Shown one piece after another: positions 1-8,902 of a stretch of DNA of 36,816 bases. The translations under genes and the position numbers were made by a program. How positions within the stretch are numbered: position 1 is the first letter of the stretch; every line of letters starts with the position of its first letter. The notes under the pieces are model-generated. The model did no database searches and was not told the DNA's origin. It saw only the letters and a program-made list of their open reading frames with translations. The stretch is from Nitrospinota bacterium (GTDB lineage: Bacteria > Nitrospirota > Nitrospiria > Nitrospirales > UBA8639). Location of the stretch: NCBI GenBank assembly GCA_022572725.1, contig JACZVJ010000019.1, positions 1 through 36,816 of the forward strand. Direction: 5' to 3'.

Positions 1-142
1 TTCCACTGTTGCCACACATCCCCTTTTTGGGTAGTCGAAAGTCCTGGACGCCCTAATTGTGCCATAACCAACACCCTCCATATCAATATTGGTACGAATG
101 GTGTTGCATTGACCAGTTGAACTCAAGGGGGCCTTCTTTGCA

Positions 143-721
143 ATGTTTACCCTGAGTCCTGCCTTCGCCCAGGAGGGAGGCGAAGGGCAAACAAACCGGT
201 TAGATCGCATGGGCGACCGAATTGACCACCGCCTTGACCAGAGAGGGAATCGAATCGATAACAGATTGGACCACCGGGGAGATAGAATGGATAGACGGTT
301 GGACCGAAGAGGAAACCGAATTGACCGGCGAATGGACCACAAGGGTGATCGGGTCGATCGGCGGCTTGACCGAAGGGGAGACCGCATCGACCACCGGCTT
401 GATCGGAAGGCCGAGCGAGCCCGGCAAGCAGGTCTTGACGGCCTTGCCGACCGCCTTGACCGCAAGGGTAACCGAATCGATCGGCGGTTGGACCAGAAGG
501 GCGATCGAATTGACCGGAGAATGGATCGGAGAGGTGATCGAGTCGACAGGCGTTCAGACCGCCGTGGAGATCGAATTGACCATCGGATGGATCGAAAAGG
601 AGACCGAATCAACGCCCGCATGGACCGGCGTGGGGACCGCATATCCCACCAACAGGATCACCAACGAGGTCGAGCAGGTATGGGACAAATACCCCAGCGC
701 CATCGAGGTGGCCGAAAGTGA
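143..721 (+). CDS. Arg/Asp-rich 11-residue-repeat protein
   Basis: Function unknown. After a short N-terminus ending in an Ala-Phe-Ala-Gln signal-peptidase-like site (about residues 7-10), almost the whole 192-residue protein is a tandem 11-residue repeat of the form D-R-R-G-D-R-I-D-R-R-L. About 13 copies are present, in two blocks separated by one degenerate unit near residue 90. The period matches a 33-base DNA repeat. Such units would favour a highly charged, hendecad-type helix. The only in-frame ATG gives a leader too short for Sec export; the frame stays open upstream only to a stop at 110-112 with no ATG, GTG or TTG. Either the protein is cytoplasmic or the leader has been lost. An AAGGGGG run 11 bases upstream could serve as ribosome site. 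It precedes a sigma-factor operon whose last product is also basic and repetitive. Confidence 0.7.
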   Translation: MFTLSPAFAQEGGEGQTNRLDRMGDRIDHRLDQRGNRIDNRLDHRGDRMDRRLDRRGNRIDRRMDHKGDRVDRRLDRRGDRIDHRLDRKAERARQAGLDGLADRLDRKGNRIDRRLDQKGDRIDRRMDRRGDRVDRRSDRRGDRIDHRMDRKGDRINARMDRRGDRISHQQDHQRGRAGMGQIPQRHRGGRK

Positions 722-777
722 GGGCTGCTGCAAGCAATGGGCAATCCCTGTATGATCAACGGGGTTGACGGTCATGT

Positions 778-795
778 GGGAGGCCAACGACTCTG
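778..795 (+). promoter_or_regulatory. Shine-Dalgarno and probable CTG start of sigma factor
   Basis: GGGAGG at 778-783 lies 9 bases before CTG at 793-795. The frame after CTG encodes L-D-H-F-L-A-G-V-E-R-R-A-F-R, the expected first helix of an ECF sigma factor region 2, and no in-frame ATG, GTG or TTG exists between the upstream stop (766-768) and ATG 853. Confidence 0.5.
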
Positions 796-1338
796 GATCA
801 AACCCAGGCACTGGATCATTTCCTGGCTGGCGTTGAGCGTCGGGCTTTCCGCATGGCCGAATTGGCGACTCGTAACCGAGACGAGGCATTGGACTTGGTT
901 CAGGACACCATGTTCAAATTAGTCCAACGCTATGTGGATCGGGACGAGTCGGAATGGGGACCTCTGTTTTATCGAATTCTTCAAAACCGGATTCAAGACT
1001 GGCACCGCCGGAATTGGGTCCGTACCCGCTGGCGAGTCTGGTTTCAAGAAGACCCTGAGTCCGAAGAGGGTGAAGGGAACCCCATAGAACACATTCCCGA
1101 TCCCACCATCCCCGACCCAACCGACCAAATTGCAAAAAAACGAGCCGCCGCCGCACTGGACGGGGCGCTGCACGAGTTACCGCTTCGGCAGCAACAAGCC
1201 TTCCTGCTAAGGGCCTGGGAAGGATATGGTGTTGCCGAAACGGCTCGATCCATGGGGTGCTCGGAAGGGAGTGTCAAAACTCATTATTCACGGGCCGTCC
1301 ATACTCTCCGAAAGCGCCTAGAAGACCACTGGCCATGA
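793..1338 (+). CDS. ECF-type RNA polymerase sigma factor
   Basis: A sigma-70 family factor of the extracytoplasmic type that should redirect RNA polymerase to a small regulon. Region 2 is seen in the stretch ending D-E-A-L-D-L-V-Q-D-T-M-F-K-L-V and the L-F-Y-R-I-L-Q-N-R-I-Q-D-W-H core-binding and melting segment. A Pro/Glu-rich linker follows. Region 4 has L-P-L-R-Q-Q-Q-A-F-L-L-R and the helix-turn-helix G-C-S-E-G-S-V-K-T-H-Y-S-R-A. Starting at ATG 853 would cut off the first helix of region 2, so I chose CTG 793 (181 residues), which has a good Shine-Dalgarno. A frameshift upstream is the alternative. The stop overlaps the next start (ATGA), so it is translationally coupled to the DUF3619-like gene, which may act as its membrane partner. 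Confidence 0.88.
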   Translation: MDQTQALDHFLAGVERRAFRMAELATRNRDEALDLVQDTMFKLVQRYVDRDESEWGPLFYRILQNRIQDWHRRNWVRTRWRVWFQEDPESEEGEGNPIEHIPDPTIPDPTDQIAKKRAAAALDGALHELPLRQQQAFLLRAWEGYGVAETARSMGCSEGSVKTHYSRAVHTLRKRLEDHWP

Positions 1339-1688
1339 GCGATCAGGAAAACGACCAGGCATTTGTCGCATTTGCTAAACAACAACTTGACCAGAGCGTC
1401 GAGCCTTTGGATTCTGAAACCGTTACACGGCTGTGCGCGATGCGGTACGAAGCCCTTCACAGCCAGCCGCAACGAATTCCTTGGCTTTGGCCGGCCTCAG
1501 GCCTAGCCACAGCCTGTACAGCTATTCTGGCTTTGGTCCTTTGGTGGTCCGGTCCCACCGAAAATGGCCACCTAGGAGTGGGGGGCCTGGTTGAGGATCT
1601 GGATCTCCTCGCTGCAGCGGACAACTTCGATCTCTATGAAGATTTGGAATTCTATAGCTGGCTGGCGGAGCAGGATCAATCCAGCTAG
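1335..1688 (+). CDS. DUF3619-like single-pass membrane protein
   Basis: A 117-residue protein with an acidic cytoplasmic-looking N-terminal half (residues 1-45), one transmembrane helix (about 47-70, W-P-A-S-G-L-A-T-A-C-T-A-I-L-A-L-V-L-W-W) and a very acidic C-terminal tail rich in Asp, Leu and Tyr. The start overlaps the sigma factor stop by four bases. The order sigma factor, DUF3619, DUF3106 is one I know from betaproteobacterial genomes, and the size and topology fit. The anti-sigma role is inferred from position and topology only; no zinc-binding anti-sigma motif is visible. Confidence 0.7.
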   Translation: MSDQENDQAFVAFAKQQLDQSVEPLDSETVTRLCAMRYEALHSQPQRIPWLWPASGLATACTAILALVLWWSGPTENGHLGVGGLVEDLDLLAAADNFDLYEDLEFYSWLAEQDQSS

Positions 1689-1998
1689 GTGGCTGCTCAT
1701 GGGGTGTGCATTGGTGTGCGGCGCCGCAACGGTGGAGGCCAGGGAAGACTCTCCCCCATCAGGGCCAGATCTTGAGTTCCTGGAGTTTCTGGGAAGCTGG
1801 GAAACTGAAGATGGGCAATGGGTCAACCCCTTGGACCTGATGGACCAATCCTTCTCCGATGTGGAGGGAATGCCCACTCAAAATGATCCGAGTGATCGGA
1901 ACCGGGGCTCCTCCGTTCCAGACGGGGACTTAGGCCAAACCACCGAGGGAGATCCTTTCCCTGAATCGAACCCCCAGCCAAAAAGGGAGGGGCCATGA
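1636..1998 (+). CDS. Small secreted acidic protein of sigma operon
   Basis: I do not recognise a family. The 120-residue product begins with a basic segment and a hydrophobic stretch W-L-L-M-G-C-A-L-V-C-G-A-A-T-V-E-A, which reads as a Sec signal peptide cleaved after about residue 36. The mature part is short, acidic and rich in Pro, Asp and Ser, with no Cys. The chosen ATG overlaps the end of the previous gene by about 50 bases because a later ATG (1699) would remove the basic n-region. An earlier in-frame ATG at 1591 is also possible. The stop overlaps the next ATG (ATGA at 1995-1998), so it belongs to the same transcript. Confidence 0.6.
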   Translation: MKIWNSIAGWRSRINPARWLLMGCALVCGAATVEAREDSPPSGPDLEFLEFLGSWETEDGQWVNPLDLMDQSFSDVEGMPTQNDPSDRNRGSSVPDGDLGQTTEGDPFPESNPQPKREGP

Positions 1999-2567
1999 CG
2001 AAACGAATCCTCCTGGCCTTGCTATGCCCAATTCTGTTTGTCATCCCATACGCACCAGCCTGGGCGGAACCGGACCCCTCTGGGATTACCTGGGACCAGC
2101 TCACGCCGAAGGAACAGCGGATCCTCCAGCCCCTCAAGGAAACCTGGGATCAATTGCCACCGGCAAGGCAGGAACGCATGACGAAAGGGGCTGATCGGTG
2201 GGCAGGCATGACTACCGAACAACGGCAACAGACCCGCGAACGATTCCAAAGGTGGAAGCAAGTACCTTCGGAACAAAAGGAACGGATTCGACAACGATTT
2301 CAAAGATTTCGCCAACTCCCCACGGAAAAACGCCGGATGCTTCGCCAAAGGCGGCAATGGTTCAAAAGCCTCCCGCCCGAACGCCGCCAAGAACTCCGGC
2401 AACAGTGGCGAAAGATGAGCCCTGAAAAGCGCCGGGAGCTCCAGCAACAGGGGCGAAAGATGACCCCCGAAAAGCGACGGCAACTCCGCCGCGGGCCTGG
2501 CTCCGATCGACCCCATAAGCGGCCGCTCAAGCGACCACCCCCTCACCGCCCCAATCGAGGCCGGTAA
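1995..2567 (+). CDS. DUF3106-like secreted basic repeat protein
   Basis: 190 residues with a clear signal peptide (M-T-K-R-I-L-L-A-L-L to A-W-A, about residues 1-25). Recurring units of the kind W-x-x-L-P/T-P-E-x-R-x-x-L/M follow, in which Trp/Leu, Pro and Arg recur every 14-16 residues, as in DUF3106 proteins. The C-terminus is extremely Arg/Pro/His-rich. Function is unknown; the envelope location and basic repeats suggest binding to an acidic polymer or to the acidic neighbours in the operon. AGGGAGGGG lies just upstream of ATG. The stop is 13 bases from the convergent flavoprotein gene. Confidence 0.75.
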   Translation: MTKRILLALLCPILFVIPYAPAWAEPDPSGITWDQLTPKEQRILQPLKETWDQLPPARQERMTKGADRWAGMTTEQRQQTRERFQRWKQVPSEQKERIRQRFQRFRQLPTEKRRMLRQRRQWFKSLPPERRQELRQQWRKMSPEKRRELQQQGRKMTPEKRRQLRRGPGSDRPHKRPLKRPPPHRPNRGR

Positions 2568-2580
2568 ACCATCACAAGGT

Positions 2581-4236
2581 CTATTTTGGCGGAAACCTTG
2601 TAATCTTGACGGGGGTGTAGGAAAGATTCGGCCCGGTCGAAGACCAAGAGGCCAACGTATGCTTAAGCCAGTTGGCATCGTCCCGTCTGGGGAAGTCTTG
2701 TCGATAGTGGGCCCCTCGGCTCTCCTCCCTGGCCAAAGACCCGGCCACGATCGTTTCCGCAACATCGAGCAGAAACCCCAATTCCTGGGCTTGGATGAGG
2801 TCTGTATTAAACGTTTGCCCCTTATCCCGAAGTGTTAATCCCCTTGTCCGGTCCTTGAGCAACTGAATGGTCTCTTGAGCATTGGCCATGGAAGCCCGTG
2901 TCCGGAAAATGCCCAGGTTTTGATTCATCGCCTCACCCAACTCGCCCAGAAGCTCCCAAGCCCAAACCTGGCCCTTCCTGCGCACCAGACGCTGAAGTCG
3001 GGATTGTTCATCCCGTAGGAAGGAGCCGGAGGGATTATGCCAATTTACGGTCTCCGCATACTCTCCTGCCCGCTGACCGGCCCGCCGCCCAAACACCACC
3101 GTTTCCAAAAGTGAATTCCCACCAAGGCGATTGGCACCGTGCACACTGACACAGGCGCACTCACCCGCCGCGAACAGCCCCGCAATGTCGGTCTCGGTCC
3201 ATTGGTTCGTGGAGACTCCCCCCATTTGGTAATGGGCACCCGGTCGGACCGGGATGGGGCTTTCAACAGGGTCCACCCCAGCAAAATCAAGGGACAATTG
3301 CCTGATCTGGGGTAACCGCTCCAAAATCCTCTCCCGACCCAAGTGCCGAAGGTCCAACAACACGCAACCTTCCACCCCACGCCCTTCAGCAATTTCTCGA
3401 CCAATCGCCAAGGAAACCGTTGAGCGGGTCGCCAGCTCCATCTGCTCCGGAGCGTAGTGTTTCATGAATCGTTCGCCAAGCGTGTTGAGCAAGTATCCAC
3501 CCTCCCCACGTGCGCCTTCGGTGATGAGGATACCCGTGTTCTTCAAGGTGGATGGGTGAAACTGGACAAACTCCATGTCTTTCAGAGGTACTCCTGCCCG
3601 GTAGGCCAAGCCCATTCCGTCACCTGTGTTGATGACGGCATTGGTGCTGGTCAGAAACACCCGGCTACTGCCCCCGGTCGCCAATATCACCGCCTTGGCA
3701 CTCAGCGCATGAAGCCCGCCGTGGAGAATGTCCCAAGCAATGACCCCGCGACAGACCCCGTCTTCCACCATCAAGGCAGTGACATACCATTCCTCATACA
3801 CCTTCAACCCACGCTTCATGAGCTGCTCATACAGGGCATGGAGAATGGCATGGCCGGTACGATCGGCTGCATAGCAAGCTCGGGGAAAGCCGGCTCCTCC
3901 AAAGGGCCGTTGCGCAATTCGCCCTTGATCGTCCCTGCTGAAAATGACGCCCATTCGCTCCAATTCCAAAATGTCGCCAGGGCCCTCTCGGCACATCGTT
4001 TCAATTCCATCCTGATCCCCAAGGTACAGCCCACCCTTCGTGGTATCGAATGCATGGGCATCCCAAGAGTCCTTGTCCCCGAGCGCGGCATTAATCCCAC
4101 CTTGAGCAGCAACGGAATGGCTCCGGACCGGGTGGACCTTGGAAAGGACCGCAACACTGAGGTGGGGTGGCGCGGCAAGAGCGGCCCTCATCCCAGCCAA
4201 CCCGGCTCCGACGATGAGAATGTCATGATGTATCAT
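2581..4236 (-). CDS. sdhA: Succinate dehydrogenase/fumarate reductase flavoprotein subunit
   Basis: Flavoprotein that interconverts succinate and fumarate in the forward or reductive TCA cycle; 551 residues, slightly shorter than typical SdhA. The Rossmann FAD motif G-A-G-L-A-G is at residues 10-15. His40 in [10 protein letters not shown] matches the histidine that binds FAD covalently. The substrate-site segments [22 protein letters not shown] and [13 protein letters not shown] are intact, and a C-terminal helical domain is present. The covalent His and the HPSTL segment favour SdhA/FrdA over L-aspartate oxidase (NadB). No iron-sulfur or membrane-anchor subunit gene lies beside it, so partners must be elsewhere. 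It is transcribed away from gcvP. Confidence 0.88.
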   Translation of the reverse strand: MIHHDILIVGAGLAGMRAALAAPPHLSVAVLSKVHPVRSHSVAAQGGINAALGDKDSWDAHAFDTTKGGLYLGDQDGIETMCREGPGDILELERMGVIFSRDDQGRIAQRPFGGAGFPRACYAADRTGHAILHALYEQLMKRGLKVYEEWYVTALMVEDGVCRGVIAWDILHGGLHALSAKAVILATGGSSRVFLTSTNAVINTGDGMGLAYRAGVPLKDMEFVQFHPSTLKNTGILITEGARGEGGYLLNTLGERFMKHYAPEQMELATRSTVSLAIGREIAEGRGVEGCVLLDLRHLGRERILERLPQIRQLSLDFAGVDPVESPIPVRPGAHYQMGGVSTNQWTETDIAGLFAAGECACVSVHGANRLGGNSLLETVVFGRRAGQRAGEYAETVNWHNPSGSFLRDEQSRLQRLVRRKGQVWAWELLGELGEAMNQNLGIFRTRASMANAQETIQLLKDRTRGLTLRDKGQTFNTDLIQAQELGFLLDVAETIVAGSLAREESRGAHYRQDFPRRDDANWLKHTLASWSSTGPNLSYTPVKITRFPPK

Positions 4237-4551
4237 GCGCAGTGAGTTCTCCTGAGCAACCCGTTCATTGCCCTTGAATTACCACATTCCAGTGGCCTTT
4301 ACCCACTTCCGAAATCCCTTCGCAACTTTGCACAAATCCTCGGAGCATGTTAACCTCTCTAACCAGCCTGACTTCAACTGCATAGAGCTGCCAACATACA
4401 CATCAAAAGAGACCCTGTTTTGAAGTCGTGAAATTTCCACAACAGGCCTCCACAACCCACCTGGTGTTTTAATCCGATCGGAATTATGCCGAAATAAAGG
4501 GAGAACGCGGGATTTCCTCCCACACATCCATCACGGAGTGGTAAAGAACAA
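4237..4551. other. Divergent intergenic region sdhA / gcvP
   Basis: 315 bases between two divergently transcribed metabolic genes; both promoters should lie here. I saw no glycine-riboswitch core, no convincing hairpin and no credible small gene. Confidence 0.6.
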
Positions 4552-7443
4552 ATGACCAAAATGAAAGAAAAGGATTGGCTGGATCCAACTGATACGTTTC
4601 CACGCCGGCACATCGGTCCCACCGAGGCCAACATCCAGGAAATGTTGGGAACCCTTGGTCTCCCTTCACTGGACGCTTTGATAAGCGCCACGGTGCCGGA
4701 AGCGATTCGATTGAGCAAGCCGCTTGACCTTCCCGGCCACAGACCCGAACAGGAGGTGTTGGCGGAGTTGCGGAACCTCGCCAGTCAAAACAAGGTGTTT
4801 CGTTCCTTTCTCGGAATGGGGTACTACGATTGCATGACGCCCCCTGTGATTTTGCGCAATATTTTGGAAAACCCGGCTTGGTACACCCAATACACGCCCT
4901 ACCAATCGGAAATTGCCCAGGGGCGACTCGAGGCCCTGCTCAATTTCCAAACGATGGTAGCCGATTTAACCGGCTTCCCTCTAGCCAATGCCTCGTTGCT
5001 GGATGAAGCCACGGCTGCCGCCGAGGCCATGTCCATGTGCCGAGCCATCGCCGGAAAGGACCGGAACAGCTTTTTCGTGGCCCAGGATTGTCATCCCCAA
5101 ACCATTGCGGTGGTCCAAACACGGGCCAAGTCGTTGGGCCTCACTATTCACCTGGGGCCACTGGATCACATTAAGTGGAAAAAAGAAAAGTACTGCGGGG
5201 TACTGCTGCAGTACCCCACCACGGAAGGCTTCATCCGAGATTATCACGAAGTGGCCAAGGAAGCCCATGATTTCGGCGTCCGAGTGGTCGTCGCAACGGA
5301 TCTGCTCGCCCTCACGCTTCTTTGTCCACCAGGCCAATTTGGTGCCGATATCGCAGTCGGGTCCAGTCAACGATTCGGCGTCCCACTCGGCTTTGGAGGA
5401 CCACACGCGGCATTTTTATCAACCAAGGAAGAGTACAAGCGGCAAATGCCAGGCCGAATGGTGGGGGTGTCGCGGGATGCACGGGGACGGATCGCCTATC
5501 GGTTGGCACTCCAGACCCGGGAGCAGCACATCCGCCGGGACCGGGCGACGAGCAACATTTGCACGGCACAGGTACTGTTAGCCAATGTGGCCAGTATGTA
5601 CGCGGTGTACCACGGACCGGAGGGCCTTCGACGTATCGCGGAACGCGTGCATGGGTTAACGAGGGTCCTGGCTGAAGGGCTCACTCGTCTGGGATGCCAC
5701 GTGACGGAAGAACTCTTCTTTGACACCCTCCAAGTGAGGCCGACTGCACTTCCCGCCAAACACATCGACAACAAGACTCGGGACCACAGCATCAACCTCC
5801 GGAGGTTCGAAGATGGGGCCTTCGGCATTTCACTGGATGAAGCCACGACCTCGGCGCAGGTGGAACAACTGTTTCAAGTGTTCTCCAGGGACGGTCGGGT
5901 TTGGTTCTCCGCGGCGGAGTTGGCGGAAACCCTGACCACCCCCACCATTCCGGCCCCGTTTGGCCGTACCACGCCCTATCTCACGCACGAGGTGTTCAAT
6001 CAGTACCACTCCGAACACGAACTGCTCCGCTACCTGCACCGTCTGCAGTCCCGTGACCTCTCACTCGTGCACTCCATGATTCCCTTAGGGTCCTGCACGA
6101 TGAAGCTTAATGCAACGGCGGAAATGATACCGATCACCTGGCCGGAGTTCGGGCGGATCCATCCGTTTGTGCCGAAGGATCAGACCGCCGGGTATCAGGC
6201 CCTGTTCACACAGCTCGAAAGGTGGCTAGCGGAAATCACGGGGTTTGCGGCAGTCTCGCTGCAGCCCAATGCCGGCTCCCAGGGCGAATATGCAGGCCTG
6301 ATGGTCATCCGTGCCTACCACGAGCAGCAGGGGGAAGGGAACCGGACCGTGTGCCTGATTCCGGCTTCGGCCCATGGGACCAACCCGGCCAGTGCCGCCA
6401 TCGCCGGGCTCAAAATCGTTCCGGTGGCCTGTGATCAGCAGGGGAATATTGACTTGACTGATCTCCAGGCCAAGGCTTCCCAGTATGCGGATACCTTAGC
6501 CGCCTTAATGGTGACCTATCCTTCGACCCACGGGGTATTTGAGGAAACCATCCGGGAGGTATGCCAAATCGTCCACAACCACGGCGGACAGGTCTACATG
6601 GACGGAGCCAATATGAATGCCATGGTGGGGATCTGCCGACCGGGAGATATTGGGGCAGATGTGTGTCACCTGAATCTCCACAAGACCTTTTGCATTCCCC
6701 ATGGAGGAGGCGGACCGGGGATGGGCCCCATCGCCGTGGCGGCCCACCTTGCACCTTTTTTACCGGGTCACCCGGTGCGGAATTCTGGAGGGAAAAAAGC
6801 CATCGGCCCCATTTCAGCCGCGCCTTACGGAAGCCCAAGCATCCTGCCGATTTCCTGGGCCTTCATCGCACTTATGGGGGGAGATGGTTTGACCAAAGCC
6901 ACGAAGGTAGCCATCCTAAACGCCAACTATATGGCCAAACGGCTCGAGAAGCATTACACCATCCTCTACAGTGGAAAGAACGGACTGTGCGCACATGAGT
7001 TCATTCTCGACCTCCGCCCGTTTAAAAAATCAGCGGAGGTCGAAGTCGAAGATATCGCGAAACGTTTGATGGATTTCGGCTTCCATGCCCCAACCATCTC
7101 CTGGCCGGTGGCCGGGACAATGATGATTGAACCAACGGAAAGTGAATCCAAAGCGGAAATGGATCGCTATTGCGAGGCTTTAATTAGGATCCGGAAAGAA
7201 GTGGAAGAGATCGAAGAGGGCCGCTTCCCTCGGGACGACAACCCCCTCAAAAATGCCCCTCATACTATCGAAGCCATCGCGTCGTCGGAGTGGAAGCACC
7301 CCTATACGCAGGAGCAAGCCGCGTTTCCGGCACCCTGGCTGCGGGACCACAAATTCTGGCCGGCCGTCTCCCGCATCGACAACGCCTACGGGGACCGGAA
7401 TCTAGTATGTACCTGTCCGCCGATGGAGAGCTTTCCATCCTAG
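4552..7443 (+). CDS. gcvP: Glycine dehydrogenase (decarboxylating), P-protein
   Basis: P-protein of the glycine cleavage system: a PLP enzyme that decarboxylates glycine and passes the aminomethyl group to lipoylated H-protein. At 963 residues it is the fused single-chain form, with N-terminal half (R-R-H-I-G-P near residue 19; [11 protein letters not shown]) and C-terminal half ([12 protein letters not shown]). Lys711 in H-L-N-L-H-K-T-F is the PLP Schiff-base lysine, followed by the glycine loop [11 protein letters not shown]. All landmarks are present. gcvT is about 5 kb downstream on the other strand, and gcvH and the lipoamide dehydrogenase are not in the window. In an autotroph it may supply one-carbon units or run in reverse; direction cannot be told from sequence. 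Confidence 0.96.
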   Translation: MTKMKEKDWLDPTDTFPRRHIGPTEANIQEMLGTLGLPSLDALISATVPEAIRLSKPLDLPGHRPEQEVLAELRNLASQNKVFRSFLGMGYYDCMTPPVILRNILENPAWYTQYTPYQSEIAQGRLEALLNFQTMVADLTGFPLANASLLDEATAAAEAMSMCRAIAGKDRNSFFVAQDCHPQTIAVVQTRAKSLGLTIHLGPLDHIKWKKEKYCGVLLQYPTTEGFIRDYHEVAKEAHDFGVRVVVATDLLALTLLCPPGQFGADIAVGSSQRFGVPLGFGGPHAAFLSTKEEYKRQMPGRMVGVSRDARGRIAYRLALQTREQHIRRDRATSNICTAQVLLANVASMYAVYHGPEGLRRIAERVHGLTRVLAEGLTRLGCHVTEELFFDTLQVRPTALPAKHIDNKTRDHSINLRRFEDGAFGISLDEATTSAQVEQLFQVFSRDGRVWFSAAELAETLTTPTIPAPFGRTTPYLTHEVFNQYHSEHELLRYLHRLQSRDLSLVHSMIPLGSCTMKLNATAEMIPITWPEFGRIHPFVPKDQTAGYQALFTQLERWLAEITGFAAVSLQPNAGSQGEYAGLMVIRAYHEQQGEGNRTVCLIPASAHGTNPASAAIAGLKIVPVACDQQGNIDLTDLQAKASQYADTLAALMVTYPSTHGVFEETIREVCQIVHNHGGQVYMDGANMNAMVGICRPGDIGADVCHLNLHKTFCIPHGGGGPGMGPIAVAAHLAPFLPGHPVRNSGGKKAIGPISAAPYGSPSILPISWAFIALMGGDGLTKATKVAILNANYMAKRLEKHYTILYSGKNGLCAHEFILDLRPFKKSAEVEVEDIAKRLMDFGFHAPTISWPVAGTMMIEPTESESKAEMDRYCEALIRIRKEVEEIEEGRFPRDDNPLKNAPHTIEAIASSEWKHPYTQEQAAFPAPWLRDHKFWPAVSRIDNAYGDRNLVCTCPPMESFPS

Positions 7444-7506
7444 CACCTCTCTCCCAACTCTCAAGTGGCCTTAACTTTGTTCCCTTCTCCTTAATGTGAA
7501 CACAAC

Positions 7507-8844
7507 GTGAACCCCAAGGCGCCCAACAGGTTGCTAATCGCCCTTCTCTTGGGGATCACGAGCGGAATTCTGCTAGGGGGGATGGCCCCAGAGGCAGGCA
7601 AGGCCGTGCAATTCCTCGGGGAAGTGTTCCTCAAGGCATTGTTCCTCATGGTGGTCCCGCTCGTCATGAGTTCCATCATAGTCGGCGTGAGCAGCCTGGG
7701 CGATGTGAGAAAACTTGGGCCCCTGGGTGGCCGCACCGTCCTGTACTTTATGGCAACCACGGGGGTGGCCGTGGTGATTGGCTTGACGCTGGTCCTAATC
7801 ATTCAGCCAGGGGTGGCCCTTGAAAAAGAGTCGGCAGGAATTCAAGCCAGCCACCAGCAAGGAAATGGGGTCTCCGAGCGAATGGTGGACAAGCCCACGA
7901 CGATCGGAGCACTGCTCCGCACGATTCTCACCGGCCTCGTTCCCCAAAACCTCTTCGCTGCGATGGCGAACGCGGAGGTCCTGCCGCTGATCATTTTCTC
8001 CCTGGTCTTTGGGGCCGTGCTCACCACCCTCGGGGAACGTGGGCAGTTGGTGATTCGCTTCTTCGAAGGCGTGAATGAGGCGGTGATGGCGATGGTGCAC
8101 CTGCTCATGTGGGCGGCTCCCATTGGAATCGGGGCCCTTATCGCCGGCCGGCTCGGCGAAGCCGGCGGCTTCAGCGGATTTTGGCCCCAATTGGCCCAGT
8201 TGGGGGCCTACGCAGCGACCGTGATCATCGCCCTGGCCATTCATGGGGTCATCATCCTTCCACTGTGCCTGCGTTTCCTGGGCCACCAGAAGGTAGGGAC
8301 CTATGCGAAAAACCTCAGCACGGCCCTCACGACCGCGTTCTCCACCAGCTCCAGCTCAGCTACCCTCCCTCTGACCATGGAAGGCGTAATCGAACGGCAG
8401 GGGGTCTCTCCACGGATTGCGCGATTCGTCCTGCCCTTGGGGGCCACGATCAACATGAATGGCACGGCACTGTACGAAGCCGTGGCAGCCATCTTCATTG
8501 CGCAAACCTATGGCATTGAACTCGGCGCGGGGCACACCATCATCATATTCCTCACCGCTACCTTGGCCGCCGTGGGCGCCGCCGGCATTCCCGAAGCCGG
8601 CCTGGTCACCATGGTCATCGTGCTGAAGGCGGTCAACCTGCCCCTGGAAGGCATTGCGCTCATATTGGTCATTGACTGGTTTCTGGACCGCTGCCGCACC
8701 ACCGTCAACGTCTGGGGAGATGCCGTAGGCGCCGCAGTGATTCATCGGCTAGAGGAAAAGGGAGAGCCCTCACAAAAAAACAACTCTCCGGTCGAGAAGG
8801 GAAGCCAGGGCAGGAGGAAAATCAAAATCTGGAAAGCCTTTTGA
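7507..8844 (+). CDS. Dicarboxylate/amino acid:cation symporter (DAACS family)
   Basis: Inner-membrane secondary transporter using a Na+ or H+ gradient to import dicarboxylates or acidic amino acids. 445 residues with eight or so hydrophobic segments plus re-entrant hairpins. The serine-rich hairpin F-S-T-S-S-S-S-A-T-L-P, the N-M-N-G-T-A-L-Y motif of TM7 and the TM8 motif D-R-C-R-T-T-V-N-V-W-G-D are all family signatures. The Asn in NMNGT replaces the usual Asp (NMDGT); this is common in the family and I do not read it as loss of function. The start is GTG at 7507; no strong Shine-Dalgarno is seen. The basic C-terminal tail is longer than average. Substrate cannot be decided between glutamate/aspartate and C4-dicarboxylates. 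Confidence 0.92.
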   Translation: MNPKAPNRLLIALLLGITSGILLGGMAPEAGKAVQFLGEVFLKALFLMVVPLVMSSIIVGVSSLGDVRKLGPLGGRTVLYFMATTGVAVVIGLTLVLIIQPGVALEKESAGIQASHQQGNGVSERMVDKPTTIGALLRTILTGLVPQNLFAAMANAEVLPLIIFSLVFGAVLTTLGERGQLVIRFFEGVNEAVMAMVHLLMWAAPIGIGALIAGRLGEAGGFSGFWPQLAQLGAYAATVIIALAIHGVIILPLCLRFLGHQKVGTYAKNLSTALTTAFSTSSSSATLPLTMEGVIERQGVSPRIARFVLPLGATINMNGTALYEAVAAIFIAQTYGIELGAGHTIIIFLTATLAAVGAAGIPEAGLVTMVIVLKAVNLPLEGIALILVIDWFLDRCRTTVNVWGDAVGAAVIHRLEEKGEPSQKNNSPVEKGSQGRRKIKIWKAF

Positions 8845-8868
8845 GAAATCTTGAGATAAGGAAAGAAA

Positions 8869-8895
8869 CCCTTTGATTCTCAACGAATCAAAAGG
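8869..8895. terminator. Hairpin between convergent genes
   Basis: CCTTTGATTC, loop TCAAC, GAATCAAAAGG forms a stem with one bulge between the symporter (plus) and CBS (minus) genes. The minus-strand side is followed by a T-rich run, so it could terminate the CBS transcript and possibly both. Confidence 0.5.
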
Positions 8896-8902
8896 CCCGC
8901 GG

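Noticed and set aside
222-755. Long second-frame ORF (177 residues) and a minus-strand ORF (200-427) across the repeat gene
   Set aside because: Both arise because the 33-base repeat keeps every frame open; their Trp/Thr/Glu or Val/Ser/Pro repeats have no leader, ribosome site or family character, while the Arg/Asp frame has normal features.
2022-2765. 247-residue minus-strand ORF over the DUF3106-like gene
   Set aside because: Low-complexity antisense of a Pro/Arg-rich gene, running into the flavoprotein 3' end; no signal or motif.
3457-4245. 262-residue plus-strand ORF opposite sdhA
   Set aside because: Antisense to well-conserved flavoprotein sequence; no ribosome site and no recognisable domain.
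4237-4551. Possible glycine riboswitch ahead of gcvP
   Set aside because: Looked for tandem glycine-aptamer cores upstream of gcvP and gcvT; none of the conserved core sequence is present.
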